Assembly (NCBI RefSeq): GCF_027744825.2
Contig: NC_071334.1
Location: 37,107,937-37,171,936 of the forward strand
DNA length: 64,000 nt
Reading direction: 5' to 3'
Source: Synchiropus splendidus
Lineage: Eukaryota; Chordata; Actinopteri; Syngnathiformes; Callionymidae
The position numbers and the translations under genes are program-made. The notes beneath the pieces are model-generated. The model searched no databases and had not been told where the DNA came from. It worked only from the letters and a program-made list of their open reading frames with translations. This document shows, one piece after another, positions 21,846 through 33,700 of the stretch (positions within the stretch are counted from its first letter, which is position 1; the number at the start of each line of letters is the position of its first letter).

Positions 21846-23499
21846 TGTTGAGCAGTGACTATCTCCAATATGACAGCATCCGGGTTCAAAGACACGCCGT
21901 GAAAACCCTCTATTGAAACAAATGACAGTCATGACGTATTAAAGCAAGAGAGGAGAAATGCTGCACCTCCGTCTTGATTATTCTACAGTGCTGTAGGTAA
22001 TGGTAGTGCACCTCCACATCTTAAATGAGAGGCGATGAGATGAACATGACAGTTTTCCACATGTTTTCACAGAAGAATCTTGTAAGAAACACAATCACAA
22101 TGTCCATTGCCCGTGGAACTCAAGTAGTGCATTCCAGCACCAGTATATGTGAAGGAGACGGACCCGTGATGATGCTGCATCTCGCAGACAGATGTATTTC
22201 TCATGACTAAAAGATAGAGGTTTGTTGTCACCAAATCAGCAAATGTTCAAACTTTCCCCTATGCTTCTGAGACATGGAGTTGAAATAAAGTAGTATAATC
22301 TGGGTCTGTCGGTTGAGCAGCTGCTTCAGCCTCTCGCTGGATCCTGCCTCTCCTCACTGGCTGCATGACGGAGTTCTATCTCTGATGTTGAATAATAAAT
22401 GTTTCTAGAGTTGCAAGTATAAGCTGGACAATGTTGTGTATATTGCAATCTGTGATTACATTTTTAGCTGTTTCACCACGTCTTCTCATAAACAAATAAA
22501 CGTGGGATGGGGGCAGGACCGGAGACCCAGCTTTACTACCGCTTGCAATTACACTCATTTACTACCTGCGGCGCTGCCAAAAGAAAATCTTCTCAAGCTG
22601 CACACAGCTGCTTTTAAGAGTCAGAAAAAAATAGTTTTAGACCATTGTTATTTTGTGCGCATCTTGACGGAACTTGGTCTGGATCATACAAAAGACGCGC
22701 CACATCTCAAATTTCTTTGCAGCTACAGCCATATACTATACATAAAGCAAATACTCTCAAACTACAGGCAGCCGATTTAAGGTCTGTTTCATTCATTCAT
22801 CCTTGGAAATCTTGTCAAAAGCATGTGTGAAATTGATATGGTGTTATGTTTTGTGGCTACAGAACGTTTGATTGTAATGGTTGCAGATACCTGCACTAAT
22901 GATTCTTCTGAACCTCATTACCAGAAGAAGATATTTATTGTGTTATAATGAAAGGGAGACCATGGAAATGGTCTACAAAAGCACAGGGAGGGTTTGATAT
23001 ACTGTAAGTCAAGCACTTAGAAAATGAAATCATTCCATACATGGTTTTAGTTGAAAGGGTTCTCCTATTATTATTTGTATTCTAAAGAGGAAACTACTGT
23101 AGTTTCTATTCTCACTGGGCATTTTACCATTAGCTTGTCCGGTTTTCTATGGCTCGGTCGCATAGAGCCATTTTAAGTCCATCAAGTCAGATTCATAAAT
23201 GATTTATGCAGATGTTTTGAACTTACGAAGACAAAAAGAAGTACAGGATTGTTATGAGGGACATTTGGATATAAGAGAGAGAACCTCGCTTTTCAGTCGG
23301 AGGGCATATGTGTGGCGCACGATGATGCCAAAGGGGCAATAAGGACTAACACACACACACACTCACCAAAACCCCCAGCTCAACACAAATAGCCCACCTC
23401 CTGTCTGCTATTACATAAATCACAGAACAAATAAAACGAACAAGTGGGTCATAGCGTTCGTTGAGCTGAACTGGAGCGAAGACAAGAGGCAAGAATCGA
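21846..23499. other. No recognised gene or element
   Basis: Mixed AT-rich sequence. An open frame at 22436-22780 (114 codons) resembles nothing known and has no splice support. A (CA)n run lies near 23350. Confidence 0.4.
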
Positions 23500-23830
23500 A
23501 GAAAAGTTAGACTTGACTTACTTAACTCGCTGGCTGTCGTGTGCGCGCGACTGTTCACCGTCACTCTCCCTCCCATTCACCCCGCTTTTGTCTTCCAGGA
23601 TCCTCAACTTGTGAATCAGATTTCAGTAGGGAGAAAATACGTCTGTTCCTCCGCCCACGCTTTTTTCTCTCCCTTTCCTGGGTAGCATTTCAAGCACCAC
23701 ATGGAGCAAATAAAGCGGCAGGGGGAGTAGGAGGCGGAGGAATCTCGCTCTCTGCAACGTCGCATCGTCTGAGATCTTGATCCATATCTTCGATGGACAG
23801 TTCGGAATCTTCTTTAAGTACGACATTCAA
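23500..23830 (-). promoter_or_regulatory. Tentative CpG-bearing promoter / non-coding 5' exon (possibly of tmem79)
   Basis: On the minus strand a consensus donor GTAAGT follows GCGAGTTAA at about 23520, preceded by a CG-rich block (GTCGCGCGCACACG, 23535-23550) and pyrimidine/purine-rich sequence. tmem79 needs at least one upstream non-coding exon, and this is the only CpG-dense spot with a donor on the correct strand between 9.6 and 27 kb. Purely positional inference. Confidence 0.2.
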
Positions 23831-23917
23831 ACATTTCGATTAACTTTCATTGTAAAACAGGAACATAAAAATAGAATACGTGTGTTTAATGTTTTTCTTC
23901 CATCCATGTGAAGTCGC

Positions 23918-24075
23918 GTGCACGCACACATTTCTGGCCTTGTTTCTCATGATCTCATTGACTTTCATGCAACCTCCAGCCTCAGCCGAAACATAACCGT
24001 CCAAAACAAATGGCTAAACTCACCCTTAAACCCAATCACAATAATGAGGTTATTTTGTACCGAAGCGTATTGCAT
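23918..24075. repeat. Dispersed CCTAACC-type fish repeat, copy 1
   Basis: Contains cctccagcctcagccgaaac and caaaacaaatggctaaac, shared with copies at 29940, 41765, 50590 (reverse) and 62340. Confidence 0.55.
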
Positions 24076-24465
24076 TCACAGGAGAAAAACTCCTGGGAAT
24101 TATTTTTGTATGTGTGGCATTTTTTTCCTGTTTTTCTGAAAAACATATTTATTGTTTTTTGTCGGTATTTTTTCTGTTCTTTGTGCAATTTATTTTTCTG
24201 TTGGTTTTTTTTTGTGCAAAAATACTTTGAAATCGTGTGAGAACCGCCAATATCCACTCCCGTGGATGAGTGTGATCGCTCGTCTCCTGTTTCCTGAGTG
24301 CCCGACCAACGCATTTAGGATCACGCAAGTATCAGCTTTAAATGTGTTATCTTTTCCATTTGACATGTATTATCGCTTGTCGTAGAATTTAGTACAGAAG
24401 TAAATACTCTTGGACATTATATATAATTAACCTGTGTGAAATTAAAAAAAGCTTTTAATTGTCTT

Positions 24466-24468
<3 letters not shown>

Positions 24469-24521
<53 letters not shown>
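24469..24521. repeat. (AT)n microsatellite
   Basis: About 26 uninterrupted AT dinucleotides. Confidence 0.97.
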
Positions 24522-24523
<2 letters not shown>

Positions 24524-25287
24524 AACGGTTCTTCATTTTGCCTCATTTAGAGGCATGTTATACTTCTATTATTAATTTTTGAATCGCTATATTGAGCTTA
24601 AGTGCCTATTTGAGACAGCCTTATTTTATTTCAGAATTTTATTTAACTGAATTGATATATTTGTATTACACTTTTGAAAACAGCCTTATTTTATTTATTT
24701 AACTGTACCTGTTTAACTGCTGTTTTTTTTTTATTACATTTTTGAAGACAGCTTTATTTTATTTATTTAACTGTATTGCTGTATTTGTTTTACTTTTTTG
24801 AATAATGCACCTGGCCTAACTGGTTTGCGGATGTGCTTGACCTTCACTTTTGGATTTCATGTATCAAGCACAGTTTACCAATAAAAAATTGGATTTCAAA
24901 TCTTCTCATCTTACTGCATTCAATTGATTAGTCATGCACTACAATTTTTGAATATCCTAGAACTCAAATTCTTTATCAGGAGACATTTAGCAGATATGAC
25001 ATAAAAATGCGATTAATTTGATTAATTAATTACATGCAATTACATGACATTACAATTAATTACTTGCCTACACCTCAACTCCAAAAAATAGTGAGATGGT
25101 TTCTCATAGACCACAGAGTCCTGCTAGTGAACTTATGCATGTTACCATGAAACTTCACAGAGTGACTCTTTTGGATGAACTGAGCACAGTTCAAGAATGA
25201 AGTGTTGATGCCCTACTCTGTTAAATATAGCTTCATCAATGAAATGGGAGATGATGCCGATGGTGTGTCCACAATACTACCAAAAGT
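24522..25287. other. AT-rich sequence, no gene recognised
   Basis: Three loosely repeated segments of about 60-80 bases (24600-24800) share ttttatttatttaactg and cagcctta/ctta, i.e. a degenerate local tandem repeat. Otherwise nothing. Confidence 0.4.
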
Positions 25288-27345
25288 ATTTGCTCACCCT
25301 CTGTCAGTGGAGTCTTTAACTCGCACATCCGAGAGTTCTCCCAGATCCCGAGGGAGGTAGGCGACATGGAGTCTGAGTGGTCCATGTTCTCCTCCTCCAT
25401 TGTCAGTGCGGCTGTGCGTAGTTGCGGTCGCAAGGTCTCTGGTGCCTGTCGTGGCAGCAATCCCCGAAACACCGAAAGTAAGGGATGCTGTCAGGCTGAA
25501 GAAGGACTCCTATCGGGTCTTGTTGGCCTGTGGAACTCCTGAGGCAGCTGACGTGTACCGGCAGGCCAAATGTGTCACTTCCCATGCAGTCGTGGAGGCA
25601 AAAACTCGGGTCTGGGAGGAGTTCGGAGAGGCCATGGAGGAGGACTATTGGTCGGCCTCGAAGAAATTCTGGCAAACCGTCCATCGCCTCAGAAGGGGGA
25701 AGCAGTACTTCACCAGCACTGTTTACAGTGCAGGGGGGAGACTACTGACCTCGACTGGTGTTGTTGTCGGGTGGTGGAAGGATTACTTTGAGGCTCTCCT
25801 CAATCCCACTGTCACGTCTTCCATTGAGGAAGCGGGGGCTGAGGACTCGGACGACTCTTTTATCACCCGGGCCGAAGTCACCGAGGTTGTTCGTAAGCTC
25901 CTCTGTGGTTAGGCCCCGGGGGTGGATGAGATCCGTCCTGAGTATCTGAAGTCCCTCGATGTCGTAGGGCTGTCATGGTTGACGCGTCTCTGCAACATTG
26001 CGTGGCAGTCGGGGACAGCGCCTCTGGATTGGCAGACCGGGGTGGTGGTCCCCCTGTATAAAAAGGGGGACCGGAGGGTGTGTTCCAACTACAGGGGGAT
26101 CACACTCCTCAGCCTCCCTGGAAAGGTCTAGTCCAGGTTACTAGAGAGGAGACTTCGACCAATAGTCGAACCTCGGATTCAGAAGGAATAGTGTGGTTTT
26201 CGTCCCGATCGTGGAACACCGGACCAGCTCTATACCCTCCATCGGGTGCTCGAAGGTTCATGGGAGTTCGCCCAACCACTCCACATGTGCTTTGTGGATT
26301 TGGAGAGGGTGTTCGTCCTGTGGGGGTGCTATGGGGTACGCGGCCCTCTGCTAGGGGCTGTCCGGTCCCTGTATGACTGGAGCAGGAGCATGGCTCACAT
26401 TGCCGGCAGACTTGTTCCCGGTGCATGTTGGCCTCCGCCAGGGCTGCCCTTTGTCACCGGTTCTGTTCATTACTTTTATGGACAGAATTTCTAGGCGTAG
26501 CCAGAGGTCGGAGGGGATCCGGTTCGGGAACCACAGAATTTAATCTCTGCTATTTGCGGACGATGTTGTTCTGCTGGCCTCATCGGACCGGGACCTTCAG
26601 CATGCACTGGGGCGGTTTGCAGCCGAGTGTGAAGCGGCCGGGATAAGGATCAGCACCTCCAAGTCTGAGGCCATGGTTCTTGACCGGAATTAGGTGGTTT
26701 GCTCTCTCCAGGTCGGTGGAGAGTTCTTGTCCCAAGTGGTGGAGTTTAAGTATCTTGGGGTCTTGTTCTTGAGTGAGGGAAAAGGGGAGCGTGACATTAA
26801 TAGATGGGTTGGTGCAGCGGCAGCAGTGATGCGGTCGCTGTATCGGACCGTCGTGGTGAAGAGGGAGCTGAGTCACAAGACGAAGCTCTCGATTTACCGA
26901 TCGATCTATGTTCCCACCCTCACCTATGGTCATGAGCTTTGGGTAATGACCTAAAGGATGAGATCGCGGATACAAGCGGCTGAGATGAGTTTCCTCCGCA
27001 GGGTGGCTGGGCGCACCCTTAGAGATAGGGTGTGGAGTTTGGTCATCTGGGAGGAGCTCGGGGTGGAGCCGCTGCTCCTCCACATCGAGAGGAACTAGCT
27101 GAGGTAGCTCGGGCATCTGATCCGGATGCCCCCTGGACGCCTCCCTGGGCAGGTGTTCTGGGCATGTCCTACCGGGAGGAGACCCCGGGGAAGACCTAGG
27201 ACGCGCTGGAGAGATTATGTCTCCGGTCTGGCCTGGGAACGCCTCGGGATTCCCAGCTCTTCAGCTGGAGGAGGTTTGTGCGGATCTGGAAGTTTGCTTA
27301 GTCTTTTTGGACTTCCAGAGGACAGCTATTCTCTTTCCTGCTGGA
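25288..27345 (+). mobile_element. RTE-like LINE, long but multiply broken
   Basis: Opens mid-protein (SEWSMFSSSIVSAA; 25370), continues through VRDAVRLKKDSYR, WEEFGEAMEEDYWSASKKF, GVDEIRPEYLKSLDVVGLSWL, WQTGVVVPLYKKGDRRVCSN and NYRGITLLSLPGKV, then the RT palm with LLFADDVVLLAS (26550-26585, FADD intact), VEFKYLGVLFLSEG, SIYVPTLTYGHELW and RMPPGRLPG...RPRTRWRDYV at the C-terminus. At least four frameshifts or stops (25910, 26130, 26540, 26690). It lies just beyond the phosphatase gene's 3' end, on the opposite strand. Confidence 0.9.
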
Positions 27346-27408
27346 CAGTAGGCCATTCAACATGAATGAAGTTCAATGAAACACCAGACAGAATGAAATG
27401 ACACTTTC

Positions 27409-27414
27409 TTTATT
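27409..27414 (-). terminator. Candidate poly(A) signal of the CTD-phosphatase-like gene
   Basis: AATAAA on the minus strand about 290 bases past the stop codon and just before the RTE-like LINE, so the LINE probably sits outside the transcript. Confidence 0.55.
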
Positions 27415-27702
27415 TAATTTAAAATAAATCATGAAGAGACAATAGGATAAAAGCAATTCATAATACAATAAATTATAAGTGAAGAATAATTAGGTTTCAG
27501 CTTCCAACATCAACCTTATAAACCAAGAGGAATGAGTCTTTGGGGAGCAAGACAAGGTTTGGAAGCAATTGGTGGCCTGTTTGGAATAAATTGCCACTTT
27601 CTAAAATCAGGAAACTCATGAGGTCGGTTGTCACCACGTAAGGGGATATTTTAGCTGATATTGGGACAATGAAGGGACGAGCAGTGAACAGGGAGAATGA
27701 TG

Positions 27703-27768
27703 TCAGTCCTCTGACAGCAGTCTGTGAAAGTGATCCTTTCTCTTCTTTAACACCTCCCGAAAATCCTC
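27703..27768 (-). CDS. ctdspl3: ctdspl3 exon 11 (C-terminus)
   Basis: Acceptor TTCTTTCAG, then EDFREVLKKRKDHFHRLLSE-D and stop TGA (27705-27703). Corresponds to the end of CTDSPL2 (EDVRPHIRDRFRLHDLL). Too short for ordinary open-frame searches; found by splice phase. Confidence 0.9.
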   Translation of the reverse strand, partial: EDFREVLKKRKDHFHRLLSED

Positions 27769-30700
27769 CTGAAAGAACACAAAGGTGGATGTTGAGAAGA
27801 GGTGGAAGAGACGCAGCTAGATGTATGGTGACACAGCCAGGAGTTATGCCTACAACCAAATCACTGCAATCAAAGGAAAATTGATGAACGATTGGAATAG
27901 TTTTGAGTCATGCATGAAATTTTGACAGTTTAGAAAAATAATTGGTTACATATATCTGATAATTGAGAACTTTTTACACCTAAGCAAGAGAGTTACACGT
28001 TTTCTTCTTAAGAGAAACTACTGCAGGTGTGCTTGTTTTAATGGTGCTGATACGTATTATATACATAAAAAAATACATTTTTCCAATGAGATACTCCACA
28101 TTGATATGACTATTTCAAAAAGTTGTGGCTTGAAAACTGTTCGAGACAAAAGCACACAGTAACTGAGAAGAATCTTCAGTGAGACCCAAAGTTTTGCTAA
28201 ATTTACTCATCCAATTGGATCTCTGAAGTAGGTATGATGACTGAGCATTATGAGGGTCTCCACAGCAGTTTGCAGTATATTTTCTCCCACCCCTTCTCTC
28301 ACATCTGCCGCTATTTCTTTCTGCACATTCCTGCTATATAGCAAAGCACCTGCAGACGTTACTATGCACAGTATCACTTGGGACTGCCATACTGCACCAG
28401 TGAAAAAATCTTCAGCAGAGGATGAAGATTTCTCTTCGTAATCCAAGTCTGTCAAATTCGAAGCAAACCTCTCACTCTTATCATCCAACCCTATCACATG
28501 AGTAATAAGTAACACTATATTCCATCAAAGCTTGTTCATTGCGGAAAATAGGGATGCACCGATGTGACTTAGTGTTGTTCAGCATTTCACACGATTATAT
28601 TCTTAAATAAACTTGATTGTCCTGAAGGAGTTGCATGGTACAGGTTGGCCTGAGGGGGTGCTGCTTCAGCTGCTAATGCTGAACAGTAGCTGTGGGAGGA
28701 GTTTGGAGAAACCATGGAGGAAGACTTTCAGTCGGCACCAAGGTACTGCTGGAAAAGCCCTTAACACGGACATTCCACCCTCTGGAAGGGAGACAGAGCT
28801 GAAGGATGATGGGCAGTCTCTGTTGATTTCTCAGGCTGAAGTCTCAATGGTAGTCAAAAAGCACCACAGTGGCAAGGCTCCAGCAGTTGATGAGATTCGT
28901 CCACAAATGCTTAAGGCACTGGGTGTTGAGGGGCTGTCTGACACGCCTCTTCAAATTGCGTGGATGTCTGGGTCAGTAGTGGATGAGTGGCAGACTGGTG
29001 TGGTGGTTCCCCTATTTAAATAGGGGGACCGGAGAACAGACAGACTGTTCCAACTAATCACACTCCTCAGCCTCCCTGGTAAGGTCTACTCTAAGGTGCT
29101 GGAGAGAGAGTCTGCTCGATTGTTGAACCTCGGATTCAAGAGGAGCATTGCAGGTTCCGTCCTGTTCACTCTCTCAACAGTTATTCAGGGTGCGTGGGAG
29201 CATGACCTACCAGCCTACATGTCCTTTGTGGACTTGGAGAAGGCATATGAACAGTGTGCCCAGCTACAAGTTGTGGAAGGTGTTTTGGGAGTATGAAGTG
29301 CGAGGCTGCCTATTGAGGGCCATTCAATCTCCATGTTCAAGTAGCGAGAGTTGGGTGCAAGTCTGATGTGTTTCCGGTGGGAGGTTGGTCTCCGCCAGGA
29401 TTGTGCTTTGTCTCCAATCCTGTTTTTGGTTTACATGGACAGGATTTCGGGGGCAGCTCTGGTGGGGTGGGTTTGCAGTTTGGTAGCCTGAGGATCCAGT
29501 CACTGCTATTTGCAGATGAATTAGTTTCATGGCTTCATCATGGCGCGACCTTAAACTCTTGGATTGGTTTCAACTCTTGGTGTTGTGAAGCGGCTAGGAT
29601 GAGGATCAGTACCTCTAAGTCCGAGGCCACAGTTCTCAACCAGAAAAGGGTGGGAGTAGGAGATTGTTCTGCAAAATCAGCGCAGCATTGCAGTCGCTCT
29701 ACTGCACTGTTGTGTGTAAGGGAGAGCTGAGCCAAAAGGCAAAGCTCTCTTTTTACTTCAGGCATGGCCAGCCGGGAGGTGGGGGTCGACCCAGCACCAG
29801 GTGGAAGGATTATATCTCTGGGAGCGTCTCAGGATCCCCCAGTTGGAGCTGGTGGATGTTGCCCAGAAGAAGGGAGTTTGGCAAGACTTTCTGAAGGTGC
29901 TGGCCCCGCGACCCGGCAACAGATAAGCGGATGAGGATGGATGGATAATGTTTTCCCCAGCCTCTTCCCCTAAACCTAACCATCAAAAACAAATGGCTAA
30001 CCTTAACCATGACTCTGAATCAAACTTAAACACAGTTATACACACAAAACTAATGTATCTCAAACTCTACTTGCTGAGTGTGACCTCCTCCCATCACAAC
30101 GTGAACCAGATAGAGGCCTGTGTGCCATGGTGTGATGAATGATGGACTCACCGCTGCTGACAGTTTTTCCATATAAGGGATCAGCTTCTGGAGCTCTCGG
30201 TCGTCTAAGTCTCCAGACCAGCCCTTAATGGGGACTGTGTTCATCAGCTGCAGGAGGGACAAAACATGTCACATAAACAATGTTTCGTATGGACACAGAA
30301 TGAAGCAGCACTCGCATGAAGCAGAGTTGCTTGCAGAGTAAACAAGGGGCAGTTTATTTCGGATTCATCACCGCTCAAGAGACCTGATCTGCTTACATGG
30401 TATGGGTATGTGTGTGGGGAGTTGTCCAGGACCACTGTCTTGGCAAGATCTCTACTTATCACACTCAGGTCCTTGATGTAGTGTCCAAGGAGACAGACGC
30501 AATCTTCCTGATAGAGACGGTGCCTGCAAGAAAAGTTACATTCAGGACTAGTGGAGCATCATATGATATGGCCTTCTTTTCTATACAATTCTATGCAAAG
30601 CAACAGGGATTGTTTTTGTTTTAAGGCACTGTTAAAAATGAGTGCATCCACCTTTTATTATCTGGCACAATTACACAAAAAACCCTTGATGTTCAGTTAC

Positions 30701-33700
30701 AACTTAAATATAAGAAGGACAATTTGATTTTCTTTTGAAAACCGTGAAAATTCAGTCGACTGCTCTGTCAATTACCTTTGTTATTTTACATTTCTGTTTA
30801 ACCTTGAGTTGCTTAAATCATCACCAGACCTGTCTCAAAAAGCCACATACCAATTTCACACAGAACACGAGTGGGACGCTGCTAAGACCATCGACCTGGC
30901 AATTCACTGCCTAAACCATTAATGAAGTTGTCTGGCTACAGGAGCAAAGCAAGTTTGGCTTTTGATGGGGACCTGCACTGAAGATGTGGTCCCCGGTATC
31001 ATAGAGGGAAAGGAGAGACCTGGTGATCGCGTCACATGTGTCAACCCTGTGAACCCTGAACCATGAAACAGCTGACAGGCGCCAGTTCTTTAAAACTGAG
31101 GTTTATTGGTCCCTTGTGGACAATCTAAAAACATATGTATGAATGTATTTTATATTTCTGCTCATCATGCTTAAATTGTCTCATTTAAATAACAATATAA
31201 ACATGACATCAAAAACGATGTGCTCAGTTTAGCTCCCCAGTTTGTTAGTCTTTCTGGTTATTAAAACGAGGTTATCGATGCAGGGCACTACACATGCTTT
31301 CTGACGAGACAGACTGAGTACACATCTCAACAATGTTAAAAGAAGCGCGGTAGAAGTGCAACGTGTGTGATAGCATTGTAAACTAATCAGTCTCCATTGA
31401 ACAGTTATAAACGATTCATTGCCACTCAAACGCCTCCGTGACTGTGGTCAGCAGCTGGCAGAGGATCCATGGTGGCCTTCTCATGCTCACCACATCAGGT
31501 TAAAAATGTGACCACACTGCCAAAATTCCAACTAAAATGAATGGTTAGATAGGCAAAGGAAAGTCTCGAGAGAATCTCCAAACTGTGATGTCTCACATCG
31601 AATTAAGTGTTTTCTGTTGTCCTTTTGAGAGAATTGTTGCATTCTGCAAGGTTTTGAAGAGGTATATAAAAATGCGTCTGAATTAAATTGATTTAATGGT
31701 TCATTTTTTCACATCATGTACACAGAAGGGCTCATCATTTTAATTATAAATTCATTGTCAAACCATGTCATTGGAACTCAGGCTGATAGCGATCGTGATT
31801 GGCGGCAAAAATCCTAATCGGATCATCCCCAACCGAATACTCACCGAAACAGTTTCCTCTGTGGATCCAGAATGTCCAGGATCTTTTCTGCATACTCTTT
31901 CTTAGCACATGTGTACACGAACAACTGGAATGGAGAACAGAATAACACAAAAATACTACACTTCACATCACACTTTTATGAAGATAGTTCACTAAACAGA
32001 GTTGGTTAGAAAATTCTATCGCAATACAAAATATCTGCGACATCTGATATATCGCAAGACATTTCATCAACGATATATCACGATGTATGTGACTGAAAAA
32101 GAAAAAAATGTCCATATAAGGAAAACGTCTGCAAGAGTGCTTATTCGACGTACAAAGACACATGATCAAAGAATCGTACATTTGCATAGTTCCTCACTGC
32201 CTCCAGTCTAGTTCAGTAAATATAAGCAATGTACAGCTGACAAGTCACGTTAATACTCTCACCTCATATGCCCTTGATACAGACAAAAGGAATTCCTTCA
32301 CATGTGGCCGAAGGACCACATAAACCTGTTGGGAGCAGAACTGCATTTACGACAGAGCAGATAAGTGATAACAGAAAAGTGTAAATTCTAAATTAAACTC
32401 ACCTTGTACTGGTGATCTTGAAATTTGGTATTGAATGTATATTCTGCATCCTCAATCACATTCAGAGAGCTAAACATCAGCGTCTCTTCCTGAAAGCCAA
32501 ATACATGAAATACATGTCATGTATTTGCAGCACAAAAAAATGCTGTAACTTTTGCTATACAGAGGAAACAAAACAAAACACCAAAAACTAGGATTACTGG
32601 CCAAAGTAGAATTGAGGGACACATTGAAGGTACATTTATTCTAAATTCAAATTCAATGTGATGCCTGGACTTATGGGTAACACTGCAGAAAGACCAATAG
32701 TTGCGTTTCATCTTTTTAAAGTTCACTTTATTGTCAATTCTGCTAAATGTTTTACCATCAATAGATCTCACTGACCCACGGTGCTATGTTTATGCAACGA
32801 TTAGTTGATGTCATTGATAATGTCGACAAAAAATTAGGCAATGTCAAAATCTGTGTGTCGATGCGTCATGTTGCTGTTGGCATAAACACACACATAGTGG
32901 CTGCGGGATGGGTATCGAAAACTGGTTGTTGTTGAGAAGCAGCGAGAAATGATCACATTGTCTGGAATCATTAAGATATGTTAATTTCTGTCCCTTCAAT
33001 TGGTTCCTGACTGAGGTCCGACTCCAACTCGCTGCCGTTACTGCGCGCCCCAGGCTCCGCGTGACCACATCCTGCTGACCTCCTTAGGCACAGTCACGCA
33101 GGAGTTTGAGCTGCGATGGGTCGTAGTGTTCAAAAGTGTGGCTTTGTTTTGTTAGCGAAGATAACGTCTTAAGGATGAGCAAAACCCCTTCAACACCATC
33201 GTAGAATGATGAAAGGGTATTCAGCGCTTGGTCTGTGACACCACACACCCTCGAGCTAACAGCTAGCATGTTGGTTAGTTGGCATGTTGGTTCACGAAGC
33301 TAACTTGTAAGAGATGATGTAGTGAAGTATCCTCGGTCTCTCTCCGCCTCCTAATAATAAACAGAAATGAACTAGGGAGCGACACTGAACACATCGCTTT
33401 AGATTATTATTGAAATAAGACCTTCTGATGTGGAAGTTGATCAGATATTTTATATGAGATTCACGTATGCACATTGGTGATTTTAAATTGTTCTCAAGGA
33501 CCAATAAAGACCTCAGTTTTAAAGAACTGGAGCTCTCTGTCAACTGTTTCATGGTCTATGATTCACAGGGTTAATGCATTATTTTTATATTTTAATATAC
33601 TTGTTTAATAATGTATGGTGTCGGAGTATCACAGTGAGATGATTTAAGCAACTTTAGGTTAAACAGAAATTCAAAATAGGTCCAAACAAAGGTAATTGTG

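Noticed and set aside
22436..22780. 114-codon open frame as a gene
   Set aside because: No recognisable domain, overlapped by frames on the other strand, no splice or promoter support.
24469..24521. (AT)n tract as an origin or matrix-attachment signal
   Set aside because: Plain microsatellite; similar tracts at 5750 and 37200 have no shared flanks.
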